Assembly (NCBI GenBank): GCA_016169945.1
Contig: JADLSH010000170.1
Location: 930,001 to 994,000 of the forward strand
Direction of reading: 5' to 3'
Source: Trachythela sp. YZ-2020
Lineage: Eukaryota; Cnidaria; Anthozoa; Malacalcyonacea; Clavulariidae
DNA length: 64,000 bases
Under the pieces are notes generated by a model, which had not been told where the DNA came from, ran no database searches, and was given only the letters and a program-made list of their open reading frames with translations. Shown in pieces: positions 42,901 through 54,377 of the stretch (the first letter of the stretch is position 1; each line of letters starts with the position of its first letter). Made by a program: the position numbers and the translations under genes.

Positions 42901-44230
42901 TAATTAAAAAACCCAAGAAGCTAACAAGGCAAAAGTTGTTCCGTATCTATTTTCATAACCTGAGTGCACATGCAGGTATGATGCTTCGTCTGATCTCAGG
43001 TCAAGTTCCTAATGCAAAACAACAAGAGAGAATATTCAACCACATTAAACAAATAACAGGATCCACAAGCAACTATCATTCAGAGCAAATTATTCCAAAT
43101 CTACTTGTTCATCTTCAAGCTGAGAAAGAGATGCACTTACATAATGACATTCGACTAACTTCATTAGGCTTTCGCCCCCCTCTCCCCCTACCAATGTTGC
43201 TATTATTATCCCCAGACTTAAAACGCAACATAACAACATTGTCAGGGGGAAGGGGGGATATCCAAGGTCAAATACAGAAATTATAGTACAATTTATACTC
43301 TGACAGATGCACCTTGGAATTTTATTAACAAGTTATGTCCAGGATTGTAGTAACACCAGTATCTCACTGAAATTAATCAGAAGACATCCAAGGGATTGGC
43401 AAGCTCATTTGCAATGCATCAGCGACTTTCTCATCGAGGGAGAAGAAGATTGGTGGAAAAGAGAGCAGGAAGAAATTGTGTTTAATGATATCACCAACAG
43501 CCCTAGTGTTGATGACCATGGCCCTCAGCTTCACCATTGCAGATCAACTTATCTTCTAAAAGAGGAAGCCTATTTGCAGAAATGTTGACAAAAGTGCCTC
43601 GACCAAGAAATTGCCATACCTACAGAGGTTGTCAGAGTAGATGACAAGGATGAGAAAGTAAGTGTGCACCACACACCACATACAAGTAGAAATGAGCCAG
43701 AGAATACTGAAGATAACTTTCCTTTGCTTGAAAATATAATAGACATTCAACCGGCAAAAGAGGAAATAATTCTTATTATAGAAGAACCTGTTGACTTGCA
43801 AGTTGAAGCTAAATGACAAAAGAAATCCAGTAAAAATGACTCTTCAGCTACTCAAGCAGATACTTCTCAGCAGACCAGTAAGGATGTCTATCCCTTGGTG
43901 ACTTGTTTGGCAAAATCAGCAGCAATCGTGCTAGGAAAAGTTCCTGAAGTCCAAAAGGTTGATCGAAAGTGGGTGTTGCTTAAGCAAGTCTTGAAAGCTG
44001 ACCAGAATATGAGGGAATATGAGGACAGCTTAGTGCTAATAAAGTCAAAGATTTTGGAAGAACATAGCAAAGTAAAAAGACAGTTTGCAGAATGGGAAAA
44101 ATCATACTATGAAAAGAATAACCTTAAGGTTCCCACTTATAAGATCATAAAGAATGAAGAAGAAGCATCGGTATTGCTAAAAAATATATATGCAAAGGCT
44201 TTGCTTGAAGAGTGGAACATCAACTTTTAA
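39902..44230 (+). pseudogene. Broken, intron-bearing gene of an uncharacterised family
   Basis: One protein can be followed through shifting frames: MFGTFPCPDTCGFAKVAASE, EEAVRRKKG with INCRGCAVRYAAVQAFFPVK (40260), SNPVLCAHNKAGKLKCSSLK, SPSFENTYGTNFAEALTSVL, then across a GT-AG intron (40651-about 40971) GSGQSIKSWQRNRLALCFET, TWDKKQPQAEVEQYEDGH, YNVCDKSGQLAKNCGQIVKS, IGERIVPTK, across another intron (41504-41621) YEKLIISKD, DGRKIPLDRIRQELLQKHSQ, VHFIARCSSADQEQLTYAET, GQQKGGN with FCSTCGVNC, and a helical second half to 44230. I recall the family as unnamed and recurrent in cnidarians; function unknown. At least five frameshifts or stops and a small inserted element make it dead. The retained introns show it is not a processed copy. 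Confidence 0.68.
43175..43257. mobile_element. 83 bp C-rich foldback insert
   Basis: Ends CCCCCCTCTCCCCCTACCAA and its near complement (ACATTGTCAGGGGGAAGGGG) form an inverted repeat around 30 unique bases. It lies inside the open frame of the 39902 gene after RLTSLGF, replacing expected protein with RPPLPLPM..; it looks like a short MITE. Confidence 0.6.
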
Positions 44231-45418
44231 ATACTTGCAAATTTCTAAAATTTGTTTGCCATAGCTACATATATTTATGGTGTGTTGAACCAAATTTGAC
44301 TCTTAAAAACATTAGCATTGAAAGAAACAGTTCACTAGTACATAAGCAAAATTGTATAAATTTTAACCTAAAAATACTCTCCTGTTATTCGCACGGTCAG
44401 CATGCAAATATTTGTGCGAATCAACATTTACAACACAATATATCAGAAATTACAGCATACCTTTTTGGCAGTGTTCTCTCCATTTGCCGTCCTGTTCACT
44501 TGTGATTTTTATAAAATAGTGTAAAATAGTTTCATCCAACTATAAGCTCAACAAACGCCATACACAATATCCCGCCTTTTCTGCTGCGAACGTCTGAACA
44601 TCCTCAAGCACAATGCTCTTGCTCAAATGGATTTACAGATACAAATATTTTCAAATCAAAGTTGAAACGAAAACAAGCAAAAAATCCTTTAAATTTGGTC
44701 CAATTGGCAAAATCTTTTACAAGTATATCACATTCTGTCGTCCACTTGAAAATGTGACACCACCACAGATACATGCCATCAACTATCAAAAATCCGAATT
44801 TAAAATAACAAATTACAACCGCTAGCTACTTCAACTGAAGTATAGTGTAGTGGGTTAAGTGCGCTCACTTGTTGTCAGAAAGTTGGCCAGCCTGTCTGCC
44901 AATATAAATACAAAGTAATTTTCAAAACAAAATGTCACTTACCAGGCTGTCACGGTAAACAGGCTAGCTCGGCTCTCATATAAACAGCCCCTAATTCCAT
45001 ATTTTTGGATTATTTTTGTTCAATATGTTACAGATAAATCATTAGTGACCAACACATTTCCTTTAATAATAATAATAATAATAATGATAATAATATTTCC
45101 TTTGACCCTTATAACAAAAGGGCTCAATGTGGGTAAACAATAGACATTAGGCAGATACCAGTTGGTAGCTAGTCTAGTTCACCCATTAATTCCCAATGCT
45201 AATTTGCCTTTTACAAGTGATCACCTTTTACAACTATTGGGTGTTAGACTGACTAAATAACCATAGTAGCATGCATCAGAGTGCATTATGGCTTATTGGT
45301 TTAATTAAACTCTGTTGTGTAAAAATATGTTGGTGAAGGCAGAGATATAAAAAATTATTAAAACCCTGCATATTATGCCTGATTTTACCCAGGAGAATCA
45401 CATTCATCGATAGAAGGT
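44231..45418. other. No recognisable gene; ATA microsatellite
   Basis: The spacer contains an (AAT)n run at about 45066-45095 and one MITE-like end at about 44978 (CATATAAACAGCCCC) resembling the 15177 MITE. No coding domain found. Confidence 0.45.
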
Positions 45419-45554
45419 TTACTGTGGACAAAGGAATGTTGGTTCAGCCAGTGCAAGGTAGTATTCCACATTAATACATGCAGCATGAAAGAACTGCCCA
45501 CAAGCATCACATGTTCTTTTAGGTGCACTCTCAGTTTCAGGTAAGAGGTTTTCT

Positions 45555-45650
<96 letters not shown>

Positions 45651-45787
45651 GGACAGAGACACAGAGACAGACACAGACAGAACACAGACAGAACACAGAC
45701 AGAACACAGAGCACAACAGACAGACAGACATACAGAGACAGACAGACAGTACGACAGACAGAACAGACAGACAGACAGACAGACAGA

Positions 45788-45838
<51 letters not shown>

Positions 45839-48009
45839 GGTGATTGAAATACTGTATTTGTTTACAAAAACAAAGACTTTTCTGATTTTTGATTTTTGGT
45901 GGTTAACAACATTTGTATTATTCTTCTGTGTGTCATCCTCAGTCACAATCACAAATGTTGTTTTGTTCCTTGTTCTTGTATTTCTTCAGATGCTCTAGTT
46001 TCTTATAAAAAACCTTGTGATAATCTGTCGATGATAATTTAAGTTTCCTTTTTTGAGGAGAAAGCCGTAGACTGATGCCGCTTTCTACTTTGGTGTGCTT
46101 TCGCAGATCTTGGTGAACGTCTTCCAGCTTTTTTAGTGCCTCATTTATAGCATCTTTATTGTCTACAAGATAACTGATGTCGATGATTTCTTTAGATTCT
46201 TCTCATAGTTGTTTCTGCAGTGTGGCAATCTGTAGGTCAGATGATTGCCTCGTATCATGTCTAATGCTTCTTTGCTCTTCTTGCTGCATTTCCTGTTCAA
46301 TACCAATTCCCGATTCCTCTTCTTCTTTCCCTTTTTCATGCTTTGCTTTGACGTCACCCTCTTCTTTAAATTCTTCTTCATTATGCTTCTCATCTTCTTT
46401 TGTCTCCTCTGATTTTTGCTGCTTTTCTATTTCGTTTTCTTCTTCATTGCCATCTGTGCATGTCATGTCATCTCATAATCCGTCGTTGGTTGTTTCATTT
46501 AACCTATCTCAGAATTCTAGTGTGAGGAATGGGCTGTTTCGGTATGCAGAGGGTAAATTCTCGAATCACCACTCTTCATAATAATTAAACACAGCGCAGA
46601 AGTGTTTGGAAGGACAGTGTGATCTTTGCCACGACTCGCATGTGCAACTGGGAATATGAAAGAGAAGTGTGGTGCTTGCCATACTCTGAGGGACTTCGTA
46701 CTTGGAATATACCTTGTTTAGCATCTTGACAGACAGAATTATTACAGAATTCTTCTGCGGCGAACTGAGACTTTTGACTATGCTTAATAAAAATCGGTGG
46801 TCTGTTGTGCAAGTACTTTGGAACCATTCCATTGTAGATCGGTACTTGTCACTCAATTTCATGTTCATATTGCGGTGAGACGTGTATGACTCCACCAACA
46901 TCCTTGCAATTTCATAAACAGACTTATCAATCGAAAACGGAAGGTAGTTATACTTTAGGAGACGATTTTGAGCTTCAATGCCGTTATGTTGGTATTTACA
47001 ACCTGATCTACTACGTGAATGCAGAATGCAAGTGTCCAGCGAAATGAACATGAAAGCCAGGTGTTCTCAGTGTACTTCTGCACATTTTCTTTCTCATCGT
47101 ATAACAGATCTCATAGCTCTTCAACCGCATCTTCATAATCCTCTTTTGTCTTTGTGTCAGCAATCTTCTCAAGGTAGTGCATAAGCTCCTCTTGCTCATT
47201 TTGTGTTAGCCCGTTCTTCCACTTTCGGACCCATTGTTGGCAAGCTTGCAAGCGGTGGAAATCACAAATAGAAGCCACAGATTCGGAAACTGCTCTTCTA
47301 CTGCACTTATTTCTATGCCAGAATAATCAAGCATCCAGGACAGAGGTGACCAATTTGGATTCCATGATTTCAGGATTGTTAAGGCTTCCGATATTGACTG
47401 GTGATCTTCATATTGGATGATGAACTCGGCTATCACCTTGTAACCAACGTTTGTATTCACGTAAATGAAAAACAACAGAAGAGCGTATTTCGTTGCCTTG
47501 TAAATCGCATCCATTAAAACCATCTTAGATCCGTATCCAGCTAGCAGCCTTCGTTGCCACGGCTCTTGATGAACAAACAAGAAGGTGACTTTTTTACTCT
47601 GCTTGGGCTGCTTAACTTTGTCAGCTGAAGTACATGGACTGTAATAAAACTTTGTTTCTGGAGATTCGTTCTGCCAGGTTTCAATCTTTTGTCTCAGAGC
47701 TTCTTGGTCATCTTTGCATGTTTTCATGGCAAAAATAGAGCTGGCTATGTGGTTTTGGAGATCTTTCTTAGTGGGGTAAAACTTACGATTGGTCGGGTGA
47801 GGTATCTCCTCTTCTGATGCATTTTCAAAAAGTTCCTTTTTGACGTATTCCTGTGGAAATCTTTTCAGTTCGTTAGTATCTGCGGTGTTTTTTGTAACTA
47901 GATCATCCACTTTTGCAATTATTGTCGACCATCTGATGAATACGGGCATTGTCACTGATAGGATGCCCCTTGGTGCGTGTTTAACAGTGGAAACCTCACA
48001 AAATGACAT
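45419..48009 (-). pseudogene. MULE transposase-derived gene with SWIM and PHD-like parts
   Basis: From ATG 48009 on the minus strand: N-terminal region with HPTNRKFYPTKKDLQNHIAS, then the nuclease core FLFVHQEPWQRRLLAGYGSK, MVLMDAIYKATKYALLLFFI, VIAEFIIQYEDHQSISEALT and MLDYSGIEISAVEEQFPN (acidic residues at MDAIYK and LDYSG). After frameshifts at 47280-47050 it reads NGIEAQNRLLKYNYLPF, and the SWIM finger CTCESWQRSHCPSKHFCAVF at 46640-46585. A Glu-rich linker (46466-46203), a basic segment and a PHD-like CDACGQFFHAACINVE end follow, the last split by a (CAGA)n tract. This domain order matches calcium-responsive-factor-like/ZSWIM proteins derived from MULE transposases. Frameshifts suggest a pseudogene, although splicing could explain some. 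Confidence 0.72.
45554..45840. repeat. (CAGA)n microsatellite, about 290 bp
   Basis: Long near-pure CAGA tetranucleotide repeat with short variants around 45650-45770. It separates the PHD-like end from the rest of the MULE-derived gene. Long open frames on both strands here (QTDR and CLSV repeats) are artefacts. Confidence 0.95.
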
Positions 48010-48154
48010 ATCTTAAATCTGGCTTTTCTCCTTTATCTAAGTCGCCCTTTAGCGTAGAAATCAAAATTTCTTTTCTGGTTCTCGCCATTCTTTCGGACTT
48101 ACCAATCATTCAATTCGACTGAATAATTTAATTATACCTTTACTGAAATTATCT

Positions 48155-49492
48155 GTGGTCGCTTCCTCGTTAGTTCTTTTATCTGGCGATGTGAGTTTAA
48201 ATCCTGGTCCTTATGCAGATGATCTGCCAAAAGCTCGTGGCTTCAAAGTGGCTCACCTGAATGTACGAAGCTTGGTAAACAAACTGGACGACATTAGTCA
48301 TCTCGTAAGAAGTAAATCGTTCGATATTTTCTCAGTTTCTGAGACTTGGCTCAATCCCACTATATTGGATACTGAAATTGACATTCCTGGCTACACGTTA
48401 GTTAGACATGACCGCAATGGCAAACGAGGTGGTGGAACAGCGATTTTTGTTCGTGATGGCATTCCCTATAGACACCTAACGGACTTGTTCGACGGGGTAA
48501 ACGAAGCTTGCTGGATTGAAATAAACCGTGCTAAATGTAAAAAGTTAATCGTTTGCTGTGTGTATAGACCGCCAGATTATTGCTGTGACTCCTTGATTTA
48601 CTATTTTAACACATCTCTTTCAAAATTGCCTGCTGAAACTGAAGTTATAATTTTGGGAGATTTTAATGCCGATTTCTCAGCCGAGAAGAATACTGCCGCG
48701 TATAAAGCGAAGCAGAAGTTACAAAGATTTGCAAACCTGAATGATTTTGAACAATTGATCAAAACTCCCACTAGAATTTGTAACCAGACGAGAACTCTGA
48801 TTGATTTAGTTTTTGTCAATAATAGTCATCGTGTTGTTGAAAGCGGAGTCATTTACTCGGCAATTAGCGACCACTCTATTGTTTATTGCACTATAAAATC
48901 TGGTGTTCCCAAAGCTCCTCCAAAAACAATTGAATATCGCTCTTACCGCACATTTGACAAGAACTCTTTTATTCAAGATCTTAAATCAATTGACTGGGAT
49001 ATAATAGACGAAACTCAAGATCTAGATGCTGCTGTCGAAACATGGAATACACTCTTTTCTGATGTTGCTGATAAACATGCACCTATTAAAAGGAGCCGCA
49101 TCAAAGGAACCAAAACTCCCTGGTTGACGGCTAAACTTAAAGACGCGATGCGAGATCGTGATTACCATCATAGAAAGGCTATTAAAAGTAACTCTGAATT
49201 TCACTGGAACATGTACAAAAAATTAAAATGCCTTGTTACCAAACAAGTTAAGAAGAGTAAAGCCGATTATTATCTCGAATTAATTAACAGAAACAAAAGC
49301 AATTCTAGTGGACTATGGAAAATACTTAATGAAATTACATCACGTAAATCCACATCGCCAGTCACTTGTATTGAAGCGGACGGCGTAACCTACACGGACT
49401 CACAATCCATTGCTGAAGTCCTGAATGATTATTTTTCTTCTATTGGATCGAAACTCGCTGCTAAGATAACTCCTGGTCTAAATTACATCTGA
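48155..49492 (+). CDS. LINE endonuclease half with 2A-like leader
   Basis: The frame opens with a hydrophobic leader and SSLVLLSGDVSLNPGP, close to the GDVExNPGP ribosome-skipping consensus. The AP-endonuclease domain (Exo_endo_phos) follows: FKVAHLNVRSLVNKLDDI, FSVSETWLNP, RGGGTAIFVRDGI, CVYRPPDY, IILGDFNAD, ISDHSIVYCTI. These are the N-, E-, D/N- and DH-type catalytic motifs, all present. The frame has no ATG at its left edge and remains open upstream, so the true start is uncertain. It ends by frameshift just before the RT half. Confidence 0.8.
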   Translation: MVASSLVLLSGDVSLNPGPYADDLPKARGFKVAHLNVRSLVNKLDDISHLVRSKSFDIFSVSETWLNPTILDTEIDIPGYTLVRHDRNGKRGGGTAIFVRDGIPYRHLTDLFDGVNEACWIEINRAKCKKLIVCCVYRPPDYCCDSLIYYFNTSLSKLPAETEVIILGDFNADFSAEKNTAAYKAKQKLQRFANLNDFEQLIKTPTRICNQTRTLIDLVFVNNSHRVVESGVIYSAISDHSIVYCTIKSGVPKAPPKTIEYRSYRTFDKNSFIQDLKSIDWDIIDETQDLDAAVETWNTLFSDVADKHAPIKRSRIKGTKTPWLTAKLKDAMRDRDYHHRKAIKSNSEFHWNMYKKLKCLVTKQVKKSKADYYLELINRNKSNSSGLWKILNEITSRKSTSPVTCIEADGVTYTDSQSIAEVLNDYFSSIGSKLAAKITPGLNYI

Positions 49493-49548
49493 AAAACCCT
49501 TCTCTGACTGCTGATGCTAATCCTGTTAGTGGTTTCAACTTCCAACCT

Positions 49549-51052
49549 GTGGAAGAAGCGTTTGTCCGTACAGAATTAAATCGGCTAAAGACCAACAAAG
49601 CCATAGGACTTGACAAGATTAGCGCGCGTCTTCTAAAGGACTCTGCCTCATTAATAGCACCAGTTTTAACAAAGTTGTTCAATAGGTCATTGGAGTCGTC
49701 GAAATTCCCGTCGATCTGGAAATTTGGTAAAGTCACTGCTCTATTTAAATCTGGAGACAGATGCGATTCTGGAAATTATAGACCGATCACTATTCTACCC
49801 ACGGTCAGCAAAGTCTTAGAGAAGGTTGTACATCACCAAGTTTACAAATACCTTGTGGATGAAAAGATTCTATCGCCAGTGCAATTTGGTTTCAGACCAA
49901 ATCTATCAACCGAAGTCGCTTTGATACATTTTACTGACTCGATTCTTGATAATATGGACAAAGGCGCTGTCACTGGAGCAGTCTTTTTGGACCTATCAAA
50001 AGCCTTTGACACGGTGAACCATTCTATACTATTTTCAAAACTATCGAAGGCTGGACTTACCGATGCCACTATAACATGGTTCAAATCATACCTATATCAG
50101 AGAATACAGGTAACAAGAGTGGATAATGCTACCTCTTCTGCAAAGTATGTCTCAGTTGGAGTTCCACAAGGGAGTGTCCTTGGACCACTCCTATTTATCC
50201 TTTACGTGAACGACTTACCGTCTTGTATTAAGAAGTGTAAAGTGACTATGTATGCAGATGACACGGTTCTCTACTTCTCTTCCTCTACGTTGTCGGGACT
50301 TGAGGAAAATTTGAATGCTGACCTTGAAATCCTTTGCAGATATTTAAATGACAATCTTTTAACTCTGAACGCTGAGAAAAGCAAATTTGTAATCTTCGGC
50401 AGCACGCGTAAACTCAATTCATTCCGTGAGTTTTCATTAGAGATCAACGCACATAACTTGGAACGTAGAGATACCTTCAAATACCTTGGCATTAAACTTA
50501 ATCAAAATATGTCTTGGTCGGACCAGATTGATGCCCTTAGCAAAAGTCAGCCAACGACTTGGAGTTCTGCGTCGTGTTAAGTATTTGCTGCCTCTACATG
50601 GTCGTTTGGCGATATATAACAGTCTCATTTTACCATTATTTGATTATGCAGATATTGTGTGGGGGGACAAGAACAATAAAGTCCTAATGCATAATCTCCA
50701 GGTTTTGCAAAATAACGCAGCAAGAATTATACTGGATTATCCCAAATATTTTTCCGGTACCGAAGCCCTCGCACAGCTAAACTGGATGCCTCTATCAGAA
50801 CGTCGACGCCAACATCGTTGTATTGGTATTTATAAATGTATAAATAAGTATATAAAATATCAATTCAACCTAGTTCAAAACGTTGAAATTCACTCCCACA
50901 ACACACGCCGCCGTCAGGATTTACATCTTCCACGCTCGCGTACTAACTGGGGAAAACAACGCTATATATATCAAGCAGTCGTTGATTGGAATAACCTTAA
51001 TTTAGACCAAAGACAATCGAACAATTTGACTTCTTTTAAGAACTCTATATAA
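49549..51052 (+). pseudogene. LINE reverse transcriptase half and C-terminus
   Basis: RT motifs in order: NKAIGLDKISARLLKD, PSIWKFGKVTALFKSGD, NYRPITILPTVSKVLEK, FGFRPNLSTEVALIHF, VTGAVFLDLSKAFDTVNHS, GVPQGSVLGPLLFILYVND and the catalytic YADDTVLYF. The C-terminal part resumes after a shift at about 50545 (RLGVLRRVKYLLPLHGRLAI, PLFDYADIVWGDKNNK, RTNWGKQRYIYQAVVDWN) and ends at 51052. All catalytic residues are present; only the two shifts stop it from being a complete polymerase. Confidence 0.82.
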
Positions 51053-51271
51053 GAACTCTACATTAATTTAGACCAAAGACAATCGAACAATTTGACTTCT
51101 TTTAAGAACTCTATATACGATCTTAGTTGATATAATTTTAAACATACTTTTTATATATGCTATTATAATGTAGTTTTATTTGTATTTTAATTGATATCGT
51201 AGGACCTGCCTGAAAATCACCTTGTTGTGAGTGTAGCTTCCTACTGAAATATTGTAATAATAAAAAAAAAA

Positions 51272-51972
51272 TTAACCACGTCCTAATGTTTAATATTTCT
51301 ATTTCATAAAGTACTATATTTTATACGTAGATTAACATTTTGTATGTAAATTAATGCTTACGACTACCGCTCTTATTACAACTTAGTTGACCAGCTCTAT
51401 ATTTCATCTATATTTCAGACTCTAGGTAGCTTTGTATTAGGTTTTTACAATGTCTGTGTTTAAACAATGAAGTGATATATTGAAACTTGCTCAACAGATA
51501 TAAAATATCACATGGAAACTGGATATATTTTTTCTATTAAAGCAATAAAATTTTTTAAATCCCTTTCTTGTATTTATTTTAGTATATACTTCCGTAACAA
51601 TGACGTTACACAAGAAAGTGTTAGACTATTGAAAGCAAATCAACGTTGTACACTCTAGGAATATGCATCTTGAATGTGGGGTTCCTCATTGAAAAAAAAC
51701 TTATTGACGTTTCAAACCAAAGTCATGTCGGCAAGTTGTAAGATACTTGATTACTTTCATATTTAACCTGTCTATTTGCCCAAATACTCCCATAAAGTCT
51801 CACAAACGCAGTTTAATTGGGTATGTTTGTAGTTAAAATTTTTATTCAGCAGAATGCTGAATGGAGTGAATTTGCACCAAAAAAATAAAAAAATTATTTT
51901 CTTAGATTTAAACGTCATTTTAGTTAAAAATAACGTTTTGGGCTCTGCTATGAAACTCTTACTTACTTTTTA
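51272..51972. other. No recognisable gene
   Basis: AT-rich spacer between the LINE tail and the left TIR of the Tc1/IS630-like element. Confidence 0.5.
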
Positions 51973-52332
51973 CTTCCATTTGCAAGCAACCGTCAACTGC
52001 GAACTTTTTTTCACGTTTGTTTACGTTTCAAATGTCCCACCCATATTGTATAAGAAATGTAACAGCAAGGCTTTAAATCAATTATGACATGTTTGAATAT
52101 TACATATAAATACAATTGCAAATACAATGTCTGTGCAAATCAAAGTTTTATACTGCCATAATTACGAACGTTGTAAAAAGAGTACTATTTCGGAGCGACA
52201 TTTAAAATAATTAAACTTACAAAGCCTTTCAAAGATTGTTAGGGAAATGGTTGGCACTTTCTATCAGGGCGCCAAAACCCACAATAACAAATAAGTTCTT
52301 CAGTTGTTCAACGTACGCCGTTTCAAAGATAC

Positions 52333-52797
52333 ATGAAGAAAGTCGAGAGCAACATTGAAGAAAAAAGGTCTGCACTGCTCGAAACTGAAAGGAAATAACA
52401 CAAAGTACAACGTAAGGTTTTGAGAGTGAAATCCAACCCTGCTGACGGTAACATGTGTCGTAACTGCCACATGCGACTTGGACACACAGCACAAAGTTGT
52501 TCCTATGAGAAATGTTGCTCAGTATTGAGTTGTGGAGAGGAAAAACTTCATCTGGGCGAGGTTGACTCCCGAGGAACACGTTGCTCAAAACAAAAGCTCA
52601 ATGCGGACATTGCAAAACTTGAACAAGACCGAGATTTAAGAAAGGAATCGTACCAGAAACTGAACAAAAGTTTGGCTAAAAAACGTGAAATAACTCTTAT
52701 GCAGGAAAATGTGAACTTTTACATGGTTAATACTCGGACACTGAATATTCCCAAGATGACATTTAAGACACTCTGTAAAAGAAATTTTAAGCAATAA
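52333..52797 (+). CDS. Zinc-knuckle/coiled-coil ORF inside the Tc1-like element
   Basis: Open from ATG 52333 (MKKVESNIEEKRSALLETER) with one in-frame TAA at about 52399, then a clear continuous part from 52420: a knuckle-like CRNCHMRLGHTAQSCSYEKC, further Cys pair (CCSVLSCGEEK), and a coiled-coil (KLNADIAKLEQDRDLRKESY; LNKSLAKKREITL). Tc1/mariner elements normally encode only a transposase, so this second protein, divergently oriented, is unusual. I recall similar proteins from cnidarian genomes without a known function. It may act as an accessory DNA- or RNA-binding factor (inference). Confidence 0.6.
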
Positions 52798-54377
52798 ATA
52801 TGTTTTAAAACGAATTATGTGTGTGTACATTGTACAATATTTTCCCGTCCTATAATGATATATTCTAAATTTATTCAAATCGCTGTTAACGATTTGCAAA
52901 TGACTTACAAACCGCATATTTGTATGTATATGCTCGTAAATCTCGCTTAAAAATCACTGCCCCTCTGCTACATCTAAACGCTTGAAACTTGGTAAGGTTT
53001 AAATGCCTTTAACAATCGCTTGGCAAACATATATTTGTATTGCTCTATAAGACCTTAGCTATGCCGATTCTCGTTTTAGAAAGCTATATCTCTGCTTGTT
53101 ATTATTTCGAATAAGGTGATAATACTTTACTAGGTTAAGCGTCGCTATATTAGTTATCTAAGCCGTTTGGTATAAGGTGATATTAGATACGAGAATATAT
53201 TTACTCGTTGTCGAAACGGACTGTGTTTGGAACACAAAGCTTGGCAAATATATAGAAACGTCTAGCTATTGTGATAAAAAGCGTCAGGATTAACTCTTTT
53301 TGTGACGAAAATGCTGAGTTCAGCTTAATGACTGTCTTGCCCAAACGCGCCTTGTATATCATTATGACGTCAATACATAATTAATTATGTTTATGTTAAT
53401 GATGTTGCACACTCTCTAAAAAGGGGGTCGAAAACCACAATACTACTGACATTGTTGGAAACCCATTTAGTTCGGTTTTGATATTGTTAAAACATATCTC
53501 GATCGAGTTTAAATCTGGAGAGTACGTCAGTGTAAATATAAGTTCTATACCCATTTCCCCCGAGCATATCCTCAAGAATTTCCCCTCCTTCGTAATGATG
53601 GACGGCGAGATTATCCACGACTACGATGTCACCGACTTCAAGCACTGGACGGCCAGTAACTGGATCTGCAGCTTGACATGCTTCCCAAAAGAAATCCCAA
53701 AATCGTACAGTGTCAGTAGACCCGTCAAGAATATTGAAATACTCTGGTCCATTTACTGAAATTAACATGTTTAATGTTAAATTGGGAGATTCCGTTTTTC
53801 TTATAATTTCAACACATCGCTCTCCACTAGGTGCATTTCCATACAGACGTGTACCAATATCTGGTGTTTTAACTCCGGCCTCGTGGAAGAATTTAATTCG
53901 AGATGGGTCTTTCGCAGATAAATAATCGATGAATAGCTGAGTATAGATCATATTCTCTTGCGTAAAACGTTCGGCTGCTACGTGGGTAATTCGTTTACGG
54001 GTGTAATGTTTTCCAGACAAAAGCGTAGATTTGACTGCCCTTGAAATTGAGGACAGTGAAATAGTCTCAACATCTCCAACTTCTTCTAAAGCCCTGTTCA
54101 CACTACAGGCCTAGGCCTGACCTGGACCTGGCCTGGGCCTAGTTGTGAACAGGTTTTACCTGGCCTGGACCTGGCCTGGGTCACAAAATCCAGGCCAGTG
54201 AAGATAGTTTGCCTGGACCTGGCCTGGGCCTCGATTTTTCTGGTGTGAACGGGTTTTACCTGTGCCTGGCCTAGACCAGGCCTCATTGCCAGTCTGGTCA
54301 GATGATTGGACGCACGGAATGATCATATATTGAGATTCGCGAAGGCAAGGGCATTATTATCCAGTCAATATTCTGAA

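Larger units (their letters stand above)
48060..51271 (+). mobile_element. Nearly full-length CR1/L2-type LINE
   Basis: A single-polyprotein LINE: 2A-like leader, AP endonuclease, reverse transcriptase and C-terminal domain in order, followed by a 3' UTR and an A-rich end (AATAATAAAAAAAAAA near 51260). Two frameshifts (about 49490 and 50545) break it. A 50-base 3' segment (TTAGACCAAAGACAATCGAA) is duplicated at 51000 and 51068. It is the youngest-looking retroelement in the window and starts almost head-to-head with the MULE-derived gene. The exact 5' end is not defined. Confidence 0.82.

Noticed and set aside
44860..44990. Possible tRNA-derived repeat near 44860
   Set aside because: GTGGGTTAAGTGCGCTCAC vaguely resembles a tRNA-like head, but no box B or related copy was found.
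45523..45952. Long open frames encoding QTDR or CLSV repeats
   Set aside because: They are translations of the CAGA microsatellite; only the short PHD-like end outside it is meaningful.
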